From Clostridia bacterium (GTDB lineage Bacteria; Bacillota; Clostridia; Oscillospirales; Acutalibacteraceae): a stretch of 64,000 nt of DNA. The notes under the pieces are model-generated. The model was not told where the DNA came from. It saw nothing but the letters and a program-made list of their open reading frames with translations, and did not search any database. The translations under genes and the position numbers were made by a program. This document shows, piece after piece, positions 18,352-26,875 of the stretch. The stretch's first letter is position 1. Each line of letters opens with the position of its first letter. The stretch is taken from NCBI GenBank assembly GCA_017416345.1, contig JAFQCR010000001.1, positions 47,605-111,604 on the forward strand, given 5' to 3'.

Positions 18352-19095
18352 TTACAACTCAATAAGCTCTTTTATCATTTGCGAGTAGGTTACGCCGTTG
18401 TCGTAGTCCTTACGGGCGTAATGCGTGTGGGTGCCGTGCATTTCATGTAAAATAACCTTATCCATATCATATCCGAAATGCCTTAACGTGCCAAGCACCA
18501 GCATTGTCTGCTCGTAACGGTTTTTCATATCATTGTCCGATACGATAAATGCCATCTTGGGATAGCTTTCCTCAACGCCGATGTGGTAAAGCGGTGCGGT
18601 TTTGTCAATTATAACACGGCGACGGTCAACTCCGCTGTATTTAAGCACATTAAAATGTGCTGTGGGTTGGCTTGCATCGTGGAAATAACCCGAGATTTCA
18701 CTAAGGTCGATACCGACGGCGTTCAACCAACGACGGTCGAAGCACAACATCATTGAAAGATAACCGCCGGCCGACGAGCCGCCGACGTAGATGCCTTCAC
18801 ATTTGCCGTAGGTCGAAATATTATCCTTGACCCACTTTACGGCCGATGCCGCATCCTCAATAAAATCGGGATACTTTGCGTCGGGGAACATACGGTATTC
18901 GACCGAAACAGAGGCAATACCTCGCTCACACAACTGCTCTGCAATGTGGCTAAATCCCTTGCGACTGCCTTTTTCCAAACCGCCACCGTGAAGGTGAACA
19001 TATACGGGGAAGCTGTCGCAATCGGGGACGTAAACGTCAAGCAACTGCATATCGCTTGCATTTTCTACGTAAGGGATGTCAAAATATGTTTTCAT
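18352..19095 (-). CDS. Alpha/beta hydrolase, esterase/lipase type
   Basis: 247 residues of the alpha/beta hydrolase fold close to the BD-FAE/arylacetamide deacetylase-like esterases. Oxyanion motif HLHGGG near residue 35, nucleophile elbow GGSSAGG (Ser about 108), catalytic Asp in IVSDNDM and His in HGTHTHY. No signal peptide, so cytoplasmic; the likely substrates are acyl or feruloyl-type esters on sugars. Start ATG follows AGGAGT and lies three bases after the stop of the PQ-loop gene, with which it shares a promoter. Confidence 0.85.
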   Translation of the reverse strand: MKTYFDIPYVENASDMQLLDVYVPDCDSFPVYVHLHGGGLEKGSRKGFSHIAEQLCERGIASVSVEYRMFPDAKYPDFIEDAASAVKWVKDNISTYGKCEGIYVGGSSAGGYLSMMLCFDRRWLNAVGIDLSEISGYFHDASQPTAHFNVLKYSGVDRRRVIIDKTAPLYHIGVEESYPKMAFIVSDNDMKNRYEQTMLVLGTLRHFGYDMDKVILHEMHGTHTHYARKDYDNGVTYSQMIKELIEL

Positions 19096-19098
19096 AAT

Positions 19099-19404
19099 TT
19101 ACTCCTTATTCTGCTCGGCGATTTTGTCCAGCTTTTTGTTGCGGAAATAGAGCAGGAAATCGGCAAAAACCATAATGAAGTTCAGTACATAGAAGAACAG
19201 AACGTACCATTTTGAAGCAAAATTAGCCATATAGGTCTCGTTGATGAGCTTGGAGATGATTCCTGCAACGTAACCGAACAGGATCAGACACAAAAACGAC
19301 AGACTCTTACCCTTTGCGGTGCGTGCCTTGTAAGAACGCATTACATTAAAAGGCCACGAAGCACCAAAGCTTACGATCATAATAATTTCAAAAATTTCAG
19401 GCAT
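19099..19404 (-). CDS. PQ-loop/SemiSWEET-like small membrane protein
   Basis: 101 residues and three predicted helices (about 4-20, 35-55, 68-90). The stretch GASWPFNVMRSYKARTAKGKSLSF, followed by a helix, has the pattern of a SemiSWEET half-transporter (loop with a Pro, basic loop, then a serine-rich helix start), although the classic PQ pair is replaced by WP. If correct, it would work as a dimer that moves a small sugar. Start ATG after AAAGGAGTG. First gene of the minus-strand operon with the esterase. Medium confidence in the family, none on substrate. Confidence 0.65.
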   Translation of the reverse strand: MPEIFEIIMIVSFGASWPFNVMRSYKARTAKGKSLSFLCLILFGYVAGIISKLINETYMANFASKWYVLFFYVLNFIMVFADFLLYFRNKKLDKIAEQNKE

Positions 19405-19425
19405 TTGTATCACTCCTTTTAAAGA

Positions 19426-19454
19426 ATGATACCTCATATACACTAAATTGTCAA
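19426..19454 (-). promoter_or_regulatory. Promoter of the PQ-loop/esterase operon
   Basis: On the minus strand TTGACA (19449-19454), 17-base spacer, TATCAT (19426-19431), just before the AAAGGAG of the small membrane protein. Confidence 0.8.
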
Positions 19455-19474
19455 GAATGTAATAATGTGTAGTG

Positions 19475-19496
19475 ACTATACGTTGACAGTTATAGT
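19475..19496. promoter_or_regulatory. Candidate LysR operator dyad
   Basis: ACTATA-N10-TATAGT, centred on the -35 box of the lysR promoter and about 20 bases upstream of the divergent minus promoter. This is the usual place for an LTTR site that represses its own gene and activates the divergent one. The site assignment is inference. Confidence 0.6.
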
Positions 19497-19511
19497 GAAA
19501 CGTGATAAAAT
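19483..19511 (+). promoter_or_regulatory. Promoter of the LysR gene
   Basis: TTGACA (19483-19488), 17-base spacer, TAAAAT (19506-19511). Confidence 0.8.
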
Positions 19512-19574
19512 TATATTGTAGTGACCGACATCCTTGGCGGTCCATGCATAGATTATAAAAAATGAGGGTTTGGT

Positions 19575-20432
19575 ATGGAACTTTTACAGTTGACGTATTT
19601 TTGTGACGCGGCCGAGAGTCAGAACTTTACCAAAACGGCGCAAAAGTTCGGGGTGCCTGCGTCAAATATCTCGCAGACGGTGCACCGACTTGAAACTGAG
19701 CTTGGTGTCGCTCTCTTTGACCGCCGAGCCAACAAGGCGACCTTGAACGAAGCCGGCAAGGTGTTTTACAAAAAGGTCAAGCAGGCTTTGTGCTCAATAG
19801 AGGAGGGCAGGCTTCGCATAAACGACCTAAAAGGCGTTGTGTCGGGTGAGGTGCGCCTGCTGATACTTACCAACCGCAACACCGTGACCAAAGCAATTGA
19901 AAGGTTCAAGAAAAAATATCCTCAGGCCGTGTTTTCGGTCAGCCACCGATTGGACAATGCCGAGGACGAGTTTGACTTTATCATAAGCGACCGACCGCCC
20001 TTTGGTCGAAAGCTGGAAAAACGCCTCATTATAACCGATGAAATGATGCTTGCGGTTCAAAAGGGTAGCAAGTGGGACAGGGATGACCTCAAGCTGTCCG
20101 ACCTGAAAAATGAGCGCTTCATTTCAATGCATTCAAATTCAAGCCTTTACCGCACGGCGTCAAAGATATGCAATGAAGCCGGATTTGTGCCCAATATAGC
20201 CATTCAGAGCGATGACCCTTACTATATGCGCAAATATGTTGAGCTTGGAATGGGTGTGGCCATTGTGCCGAGCGTTTCGTGGAAGGGGCTGTTTTCCGAA
20301 AACGTTGTGCTCAAGAGTCTTGGAGGAAAAAGAAGAGGGACTTATATTTACAGCGACCCCGAAAAGTATATGCCCGCTGTGGTAAGGCTGTTTTTGGACG
20401 AGCTTTTGTCGGTCTGCGAGCAGTTGAAATAA
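19575..20432 (+). CDS. LysR family transcriptional regulator
   Basis: 285 residues. N-terminal winged HTH (ELLQLTYFCDAAESQNFTKTAQKF ... SNISQTVHRLETELGVALFDR) and a C-terminal effector-binding domain of the periplasmic-binding type, a little shorter than the usual 295-300. It is divergent from the PQ-loop/esterase operon and 119 bases upstream of the large glycoside hydrolase, so it may control either side. The dyad at 19475-19496 is the best candidate operator. The effector is unknown. The start ATG follows GAGGGTTTGG. Confidence 0.9.
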   Translation: MELLQLTYFCDAAESQNFTKTAQKFGVPASNISQTVHRLETELGVALFDRRANKATLNEAGKVFYKKVKQALCSIEEGRLRINDLKGVVSGEVRLLILTNRNTVTKAIERFKKKYPQAVFSVSHRLDNAEDEFDFIISDRPPFGRKLEKRLIITDEMMLAVQKGSKWDRDDLKLSDLKNERFISMHSNSSLYRTASKICNEAGFVPNIAIQSDDPYYMRKYVELGMGVAIVPSVSWKGLFSENVVLKSLGGKRRGTYIYSDPEKYMPAVVRLFLDELLSVCEQLK

Positions 20433-20550
20433 AAACGTAGCAAAACAAAAAAATACCTCATAAATATTAAATATTAGGGTAGATTTTTGCTGTGTGATGC
20501 TTTAGAATAGAAATGTAAACCATACTTTTTTCACAAACGGAGGTAAGTTT

Positions 20551-23475
20551 ATGTTTAATAAAAACCTTAAAAATCCCCCCAACAAATACCGTCCTGCGCC
20601 GTTCTGGTCGTGGAACGAAAAACTCACAATCGACGAGACCGTCAACCAGGTCCGTCAGATGGAGGAGGTCGGCATCGGCGGTTATTTTATGCACGCACGT
20701 GGCGGCCTGCAGACCGAGTATCTGTCGGATGAGTGGTTCGACAACGTAAAGGCCACCGTCCGTGAGGGTAAAAAGCTCAATATGGAATCCTGGGGCTATG
20801 ACGAAAACGGTTGGCCGAGCGGCTTTGGCTCGGGTGCCGTCAACGGTCTTGGTCTCAAATATCAGCAGAAGTATCTGCGCTCAGAGGAAACTGATGAACC
20901 CAAAACACAGGATAATACCATTATCAACTTGGCCTTAGACGGCAAGAACATACATATTTATTATGACGTCAACCCGTTCTACGTTGATACGCTTGACGGT
21001 GAGGTCATTTCCGAGTTTATCCGCATTACCCACAAGGCTTATAAGGATACCTTGGGTGACGAGTTCCCCGATATGGCAGGCTTTTTCACCGATGAGCCGC
21101 AGATCTCCCGTAACGGCTATCCGTGGTCGTTTATTCTTGAAAAAGAGTATATGAAGGCTTACGGCGAAGCCTTGGCTCCCAAGCTTTCAGACCTTTTCTA
21201 CGATACCGAGACCTCGAGCCAGACCAAGTATAAATATTGGAAGCTGGTCTGCGACCTTTTCTCGGAAAACTTTATGAACAACATCTATAAATGGTGTAAT
21301 GAAAACGGAAGTAAGTTGACGGGTCATCTTGTTATTGAAGAAGGCTTGCATTCTCATGTTTTGGCCAACGGTACCTGTATGCCGCATTATGAGTATATGC
21401 ACATTCCCGGAATGGATCATCTTGGCCGTAGCCTTAACACCATTCAATGTCAGATGCAGCTCTGCTCGGTTGCCAATCAGCTTGGCAAAAAGCAGATATT
21501 GTCCGAGACCTTTGCACTTTGCGGCTGGAACGTCAGCTTTGAGGAGCTTCGCTGGATATACGAGCATCAGATGGTGCACGGCGTAAACTACCTCTGTCAG
21601 CATCTTGAGGGCTACACTTTAAGAGGTATCAGAAAGCGTGACTATCCCGCAACGCTGTTCAAGCAGCAGCCGTGGTGGGGCGACTACCGCACCTTTAACG
21701 ATAAGGTCAGCCGTATCGGCATGCTGATTGCCGAGGGTAAGATCGACCACAATATTCTGCTTATACATCCTGCCGATTCGGCGTGGGCAAACTTTAATAT
21801 AAAGTCGCCGGTATATTCGCAGGGTCTTGTTTCAAGACTTGTTGAAACACAGAACCGTCTTGAGGCCGCACAGCTTCAGTATCATTTCGGTGATGCTACC
21901 ATTATGCAACGCCACGCCGAGGTAAAAGACGGCAGAATAATTATCGGCACACAGAGCTATTCCCTGGTCATTGTACCTCCGTGCGAGTGCCTTAACGACA
22001 ACACCGTAAAGATACTCAAGGAATTTAAGGCGCAGGGCGGTACCGTTATCTTCACCGAGATCGTTCCCACAATGATCAATGGAAAGCCGACCGACGAGAT
22101 CGTGGAGTTTGCCAAGGATTGCATCAACGTTGACCACAAGGCCGTTGAGACCGCCGTGCCCGATTCTTACAGAAAAATAACTCTCAATTATGAGGGTGAC
22201 CACTTTGCCGATCTCGTTATCACCGCTGTCCGCCGCTTTGACGAGCAGAAGATGACCATGTACTACCTCTATAACCCCAACTATGTGCGCCACGAGGTCA
22301 CCGCTTCGGTCAAGGCCAAGAGCGCAAGCCTTTTCAACACCGTAACGGGTGAGGAGGAGGCCGTGGTATTTACCAAAAACGGCGACAACATTGATATTGA
22401 ATGCACCGTTTATGAGCGTGGCTCGGTCGTGCTGTTTGCCTATGACGAGGATGTCAAGGCATCAGCCGAAAGGAACACCACCGTTCTAAAGCCCTTAGAG
22501 TTCGAGGGCGAATGGGAGATAGAGGCCGACGATAACGCTTTGACACTTGATTACTGCGACGTTTATTTTGACGGTGAGTTGGCTTATGAGAATTTGCCGA
22601 TCAGCGACGTTCAGGAAAAGGCGCTTGCTTTTGGTCGCAAGGTAAAAACACGGGTCGTTTTCAAGTTTGATGTTGAAAAATGCGCCTTTACAAAGTTCGA
22701 TCTTGTGGTTGAAACACCCGAGATATTCGATATCGCTGTCAACGGCAACGAGGTCGAGAAAAATGTTACGGGTTATTATCACGATACCTCATTCAAGACC
22801 ATTGACATTGCAAAATTTGTAAAGGTCGGCCGAAACGAAATTGCTCTCACCTGCGATTTTGTTCAGAGCGAGCAGACCTATGAGAATTGCAAAAAATCGT
22901 TGAAATTTGAGTCGGAAAAGAACAAATTGAGCTACGATATGGAGATCGAAGCCATCTATGTTAAGGGTGATTTTGCCGTCAGAACAAAGGATGCCTTCCG
23001 CAACGTGGAAAGACGCGGCATCGTCACCAACGGACGCTTCTATATCACCGAGGCACCCAAAACCGTCAAGGTTGGTGCACTTGCACAGCAGGGCTATCCC
23101 TTCTTCGCAGGCAGTGTGACCTTTAAGAAAAAGATCACACTTACGGCGGATGAGATTGCCGACCGCTCGGTTAAATTCGCAAAGCTTTGCTCCACCGTTA
23201 CCAAGGTCAAGGTCAACGGCGTAGAAGCAGGCAAGATAATGTGGCAGCCCTATGAGGTCGATGTTTCCAAGCTGTTAAAGGCAGGGGAGAATGACATTGA
23301 GATAACCGTAACGGGCAACCTCAGAAACCTTTTGGGACCCTTCCATCTTGTCGAGGGTGAGGCCTATGCCGTAGGCCCCCGTAAGTTCTTCCACGAATCT
23401 CCCATTTGGGTCAAGGGCGTTAATCCCGATTGGATCGACACCTATTGCTTCGTAGAATTCGGACTGTTCTTTTGA
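20551..23475 (+). CDS. Glycoside hydrolase, GH106-like (alpha-L-rhamnosidase-related)
   Basis: 974 residues, no signal peptide. The N-terminal third has the family opening YRPAPFWSWNEKL, FMHARGGLQTEYLSDEW and YDENGWPSG seen in a large group of clostridial glycosidases related to GH106. A TIM-barrel-like core with LSETFALCGWNVSFEELRW (candidate acid Glu) spans the middle, and the C-terminal 350 residues look like beta-sandwich domains, ending in a galactose-binding-like module (KVKVNGVEAGKIMWQPYEVD). Cytoplasmic location implies imported oligosaccharides. Start ATG follows CGGAGG. The five DUF4886 genes start two bases after its stop, which suggests they act on the same glycan. Rhamnosidase activity is a guess from the family. 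Confidence 0.75.
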   Translation: MFNKNLKNPPNKYRPAPFWSWNEKLTIDETVNQVRQMEEVGIGGYFMHARGGLQTEYLSDEWFDNVKATVREGKKLNMESWGYDENGWPSGFGSGAVNGLGLKYQQKYLRSEETDEPKTQDNTIINLALDGKNIHIYYDVNPFYVDTLDGEVISEFIRITHKAYKDTLGDEFPDMAGFFTDEPQISRNGYPWSFILEKEYMKAYGEALAPKLSDLFYDTETSSQTKYKYWKLVCDLFSENFMNNIYKWCNENGSKLTGHLVIEEGLHSHVLANGTCMPHYEYMHIPGMDHLGRSLNTIQCQMQLCSVANQLGKKQILSETFALCGWNVSFEELRWIYEHQMVHGVNYLCQHLEGYTLRGIRKRDYPATLFKQQPWWGDYRTFNDKVSRIGMLIAEGKIDHNILLIHPADSAWANFNIKSPVYSQGLVSRLVETQNRLEAAQLQYHFGDATIMQRHAEVKDGRIIIGTQSYSLVIVPPCECLNDNTVKILKEFKAQGGTVIFTEIVPTMINGKPTDEIVEFAKDCINVDHKAVETAVPDSYRKITLNYEGDHFADLVITAVRRFDEQKMTMYYLYNPNYVRHEVTASVKAKSASLFNTVTGEEEAVVFTKNGDNIDIECTVYERGSVVLFAYDEDVKASAERNTTVLKPLEFEGEWEIEADDNALTLDYCDVYFDGELAYENLPISDVQEKALAFGRKVKTRVVFKFDVEKCAFTKFDLVVETPEIFDIAVNGNEVEKNVTGYYHDTSFKTIDIAKFVKVGRNEIALTCDFVQSEQTYENCKKSLKFESEKNKLSYDMEIEAIYVKGDFAVRTKDAFRNVERRGIVTNGRFYITEAPKTVKVGALAQQGYPFFAGSVTFKKKITLTADEIADRSVKFAKLCSTVTKVKVNGVEAGKIMWQPYEVDVSKLLKAGENDIEITVTGNLRNLLGPFHLVEGEAYAVGPRKFFHESPIWVKGVNPDWIDTYCFVEFGLFF

Positions 23476-23477
23476 TC

Positions 23478-24518
23478 ATGAAGATAATTAAAAAAATCAT
23501 AATATTTTTGGTTGTGTTTCTGATAAGCTCGTCGGTCGGGTGCGGCGGTACTGCGCCCGATGACGGTGCTGTTTCACAAAACACATCTTCCAATCCTTCA
23601 AGCGCTGAAACGGAATCCCAAGCACCTGTTTGTGAGCATGATTTTGAGATCACTGTTTTGACAGAGCCGTTGCCGTTAAAGGACGGTGAGCAGAAAAAGG
23701 TCTGCAGGCTTTGTAACGAGACCGTGACCGAGCCGATACCTGCCACCAAGACCTTAAAGGTGCTGGCGGTGGGTAACAGCTTCAGCGTTGACGGAATGGA
23801 ATACCTTTGGCATATTGCCACCGATGCAGGCTGTGAAAATGTTATTTTAGGCAACCTTTATATCGGCGGTTGCTCACTTGATATGCATTGGAGCAACATC
23901 AAAAGCGATGCCGCGAAGTATATTTACTACAAAAATACCGACGGCAAGTGGACCGAGACCGAAAACACACCTATTTCGCACGCAATTGCGGATGAGGATT
24001 GGGATTTTGTGACCTTACAGCAGGTTTCGGCCAAGAGCGGTCTGCCCCAAAGCTATGGCAACGCCGAAAATGTTATAAGCCACATTGCAAGCGAGCTGCC
24101 AAATGCCAGGTTTTTCTGGCAGATGACCTGGGCGTATCAACATGATGCCTATACCAGTAATTTCAAGGCCTACGACCGTGACCAGCTAAAGATGTACAAG
24201 GCCATTGTCGATACCTTTAAGACGGAAATTCAGCCCAATGAAAACATCGACGGCGTTATCCCTGCAGGCACGGCGATACAGAACCTCCGCACCACCTATA
24301 TCGGTGATACGTTGACCCGTGACGGACATCATTTGAGTCTCGATTTCGGACGCTTTACAGCCTCCTTTGCGTGGTATGCGGCTTTGACGGGTGGGGATGT
24401 TGAGGCGGTGGATTGGTATCCTGAGAAATACCCCAAGATAGGTGAAGATCTCAAATTTGTCCAAAGCTCGGTTAAAGATGCGGTCAAAAATCCGTTTGAA
24501 ATCACCGAACAGAAATAA
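23478..24518 (+). CDS. DUF4886 SGNH-type lipoprotein, array member 1
   Basis: 346 residues. Lipobox SSVGC (Cys22) puts it on the outer membrane face. A Ser-rich linker leads to a small Cys module (CEH at 52-54, CRLC at 76-79) and then the DUF4886 domain from about residue 92. SGNH-like blocks: VLAVGNSFS with Ser101 in place of GDS, GGCSLDMHW, TLQQVSA, and the Asp-His pair in TRDGHHLS. Probably an esterase that deacylates glycans; no member is proven by this sequence. The ATG is two bases after the glycosidase stop and has only a weak binding site, so it is translationally coupled. Founder-like, well-conserved member. Confidence 0.82.
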   Translation: MKIIKKIIIFLVVFLISSSVGCGGTAPDDGAVSQNTSSNPSSAETESQAPVCEHDFEITVLTEPLPLKDGEQKKVCRLCNETVTEPIPATKTLKVLAVGNSFSVDGMEYLWHIATDAGCENVILGNLYIGGCSLDMHWSNIKSDAAKYIYYKNTDGKWTETENTPISHAIADEDWDFVTLQQVSAKSGLPQSYGNAENVISHIASELPNARFFWQMTWAYQHDAYTSNFKAYDRDQLKMYKAIVDTFKTEIQPNENIDGVIPAGTAIQNLRTTYIGDTLTRDGHHLSLDFGRFTASFAWYAALTGGDVEAVDWYPEKYPKIGEDLKFVQSSVKDAVKNPFEITEQK

Positions 24519-24539
24519 ACAGTACAAGAGGGTTTAATT

Positions 24540-25616
24540 GTGAAAAGATGGTTGTCAATTATTCTTATGCTGGCTTTGTCTATGTGCTTTGTGGGTTGCG
24601 TCTTTGAGGCAGACGCCGATATCGATTCGGCATCCGATGAGGCTTCGTCCGAAAACGCATCAAGCACGGTGTCGGACACCACATCATCAGATGAGCCTGC
24701 TGTTGATCCTGCCACCTGCACCCACGAGTATGAGGAAAAGGTAACAAGAAAGCCAAGAGTACTTGATGTTGGTGAAAAGACCTTTACCTGTAAATTTTGC
24801 AAGACCTCGTACACCGAGGAAATAGCCAAAACCGACACCATTAAGATACTTGCGGTGGGTAACAGCCTTACCTCAAACGCAACACAGTATTTGTGGCAGA
24901 TCATCACAAGCGCAGGTGTGCCCAAGGAAAATGTTGTAATCGGACGTCTGTTTTTGCCCGGTTGCTCTATCGCATGGCATTGGAGCAATATTGAGGATTT
25001 TAAAGAGGATTACGAGTATTCCAAAAACACCAACGGTAGCTGGCTGACCCGGGAAAATTTCAGCGTTCAGGCGGCTTTGGAGGATGAGGAATGGGATTAT
25101 ATAATCGTCCAGGAGACCATTGCAAGCGTTCATAATACCGGCGCTTATGCCAAGCTCTCAAACCTTGTCGATTATCTTAAGACCGCCAAACCCGAAGCCG
25201 AGCTTGCCTGGCAGCTTATCTGGACCTATCAGGCCGAAACCGTGTCACAGTGGTGTAGCTTCAAAACTCCTGCCGAAACAAAGGAGCATTACGGTCAGAT
25301 AATCGGTCAGTATCTTACTCAGGTCAAGACAAAAAGTCAGATCGAGCATCTTATCCCTGCCGGCACCGCCGTGCAGAATCTGCGTTCGTCCTATATTGGC
25401 GATACCATCACGACCGACGGTATCCACGTGAACGAAAAGCACGGAATGTATATAACGGCACTGACTTGGTACGCCGCCCTTGCAGGCGGTGAGCTTGAAG
25501 CCGTAACCTGGCTTCCCTCAAAATATCCCGAATTAGCCGATGACCTTCCCGTCATCCGTCAGTCGGTCAAGGATGCCATGAAACAACCGTTTGCCGTCAC
25601 ACAGCAAGCAAAGTGA
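24540..25616 (+). CDS. DUF4886 SGNH-type lipoprotein, array member 2 (divergent)
   Basis: 358 residues, GTG start after AGAGGG. Lipobox CFVGC (Cys20), Ser/Asp-rich linker, Cys module (CTH ... CKFC) and DUF4886 domain. It differs from the others at catalytic-region positions: GNSLTSNATQYLW in block I, VQETIAS where the others have LQQxS, and TTDGIHVN for the Asp-His block. The Ser, Asp and His themselves remain. This member may have another specificity. It is 21 bases after member 1, so it lies on the same transcript. Confidence 0.82.
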   Translation: MKRWLSIILMLALSMCFVGCVFEADADIDSASDEASSENASSTVSDTTSSDEPAVDPATCTHEYEEKVTRKPRVLDVGEKTFTCKFCKTSYTEEIAKTDTIKILAVGNSLTSNATQYLWQIITSAGVPKENVVIGRLFLPGCSIAWHWSNIEDFKEDYEYSKNTNGSWLTRENFSVQAALEDEEWDYIIVQETIASVHNTGAYAKLSNLVDYLKTAKPEAELAWQLIWTYQAETVSQWCSFKTPAETKEHYGQIIGQYLTQVKTKSQIEHLIPAGTAVQNLRSSYIGDTITTDGIHVNEKHGMYITALTWYAALAGGELEAVTWLPSKYPELADDLPVIRQSVKDAMKQPFAVTQQAK

Positions 25617-25697
25617 TCTTTAAAGTCGCCGCAATATAGCAGACGGATACAAAAAATCGACCAAAAAGCATATTCGTTATTTTGATGTTTGATGTTA

Positions 25698-25723
25698 TAC
25701 TAAATGTAGTTATTACATTTTAG
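25698..25723. promoter_or_regulatory. Imperfect inverted repeat before array member 3
   Basis: ACTAAATGTA and TACATTTTAGT pair around GTTAT (one bulged base), between a TATACT and the ribosome binding site of member 3. A 5' leader hairpin or operator is possible. Confidence 0.4.
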
Positions 25724-25735
25724 TGGGGATTTGTT

Positions 25736-26740
25736 ATGAAACGTTTTAATAAACTCATTTCGTTGATTTTGGCGATATTGCTTGCCGTTTGCTTTGTCGG
25801 TTGCAAAGAGACCAACACCCCACCGTCATCCGAAAATGCATCGGTCAACGATACCTCGTCGGTCATATCGTCGGTATCAAGCGATGTCGAAAGCAACGTA
25901 TCAAGTGATGATACATCAAGCGAAGCTGTTTCGGGCAACGATAACGTTGTAGGGCAAAGCAAATCGATAAAGGTATTGGCCATCGGCAACAGCTTCAGCA
26001 TTGACGGAATGGAATACCTGTGGAACGTGTTACACGATGCAGGATATGAGGAAATAGTGCTGGGCAACCTTTACATAGGCGGATGCTCGGTCGGTAAGCA
26101 TTGGAAGAATATTCAATCCGGTGAAGCGGCCTATGTTTACCTCAAAAACACCTACGGCGAGTGGCTGAAGATCCCCGACACGCCCATTTCCTTTGCTATA
26201 ACCGACCACGATTGGGACATTGTTACGCTTCAGCAGAATTCGGGCAGCAGCGGTAAAGCCTCGACCTACGGTGATATCGATAACGTTTTTCAGTATATCA
26301 AAAATCAGCAACCCGATGCCAAGATCTTCTGGCATATGACGTGGGCTTATCAGCAGGATACACCGTCGACAGCTTTTGCAAACTATGACAGCAATCAGCT
26401 GACGATGTATAACGCAATAACCTCGGCTGTGGAGGAGAAGATCGTCGGTAACTCATATGTCGACGGAATTATCCCGAGCGGTACCGCCATTCAGAATGTG
26501 CGAACCTCCTATGTTGGCGACATTATGACCCGTGACGGCAACCATCTGAGCTATTCCCACGGTCGGTATACCGCGGCGATGACGTGGTTTGCGGCATTGA
26601 CGGGTGGCGATCCCGATGCTATCACCTGGGTCCCCACAAAGTATCCCGAGCTGGCAAACGACCTTCCCGTTATCCGTCAGTCGGTCAAGGATGCAATTAA
26701 AACTCCGCTGTCGTATACACAGCAAGCAACCAAAAAATAA
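25736..26740 (+). CDS. DUF4886 SGNH-type lipoprotein, array member 3
   Basis: 334 residues. Lipobox CFVGC (Cys23), a linker made of Ser, Asp, Thr and Val, then directly the DUF4886 domain: this member has lost the Cys module found in members 1, 2 and 4. Catalytic blocks IGNSFSIDGMEYLW, GGCSVGKHW, TLQQNSG and TRDGNHLS are intact. A gap of 119 bases before it, with a TATACT and an inverted repeat, suggests its own promoter. It ends at a terminator copied after members 4 and 5. Confidence 0.82.
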   Translation: MKRFNKLISLILAILLAVCFVGCKETNTPPSSENASVNDTSSVISSVSSDVESNVSSDDTSSEAVSGNDNVVGQSKSIKVLAIGNSFSIDGMEYLWNVLHDAGYEEIVLGNLYIGGCSVGKHWKNIQSGEAAYVYLKNTYGEWLKIPDTPISFAITDHDWDIVTLQQNSGSSGKASTYGDIDNVFQYIKNQQPDAKIFWHMTWAYQQDTPSTAFANYDSNQLTMYNAITSAVEEKIVGNSYVDGIIPSGTAIQNVRTSYVGDIMTRDGNHLSYSHGRYTAAMTWFAALTGGDPDAITWVPTKYPELANDLPVIRQSVKDAIKTPLSYTQQATKK

Positions 26741-26744
26741 ACCA

Positions 26745-26775
26745 AAAACCGAGGACCTTTTCGTCCTCGGTTTTG
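26745..26775 (+). terminator. Intrinsic terminator after array member 3
   Basis: AAAACCGAGGAC / GTCCTCGGTTTT, 12-bp stem with T run. Nearly the same hairpin follows members 4 and 5. Confidence 0.88.
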
Positions 26776-26816
26776 CTATATGATAAAAGTTATAGAGGGT
26801 GCACACTATTACATTC

Positions 26817-26845
26817 TGTACAGCTTGGGAAAATGATGATATACT
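26817..26845 (+). promoter_or_regulatory. Promoter of array member 4
   Basis: TGTACA (26817-26822), 17-base spacer, TATACT (26840-26845). The same hexamers and spacing occur at 28077-28105 upstream of member 5. Confidence 0.65.
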
Positions 26846-26875
26846 GTAATAAGAATAAACGAAAAGGTGATAATT

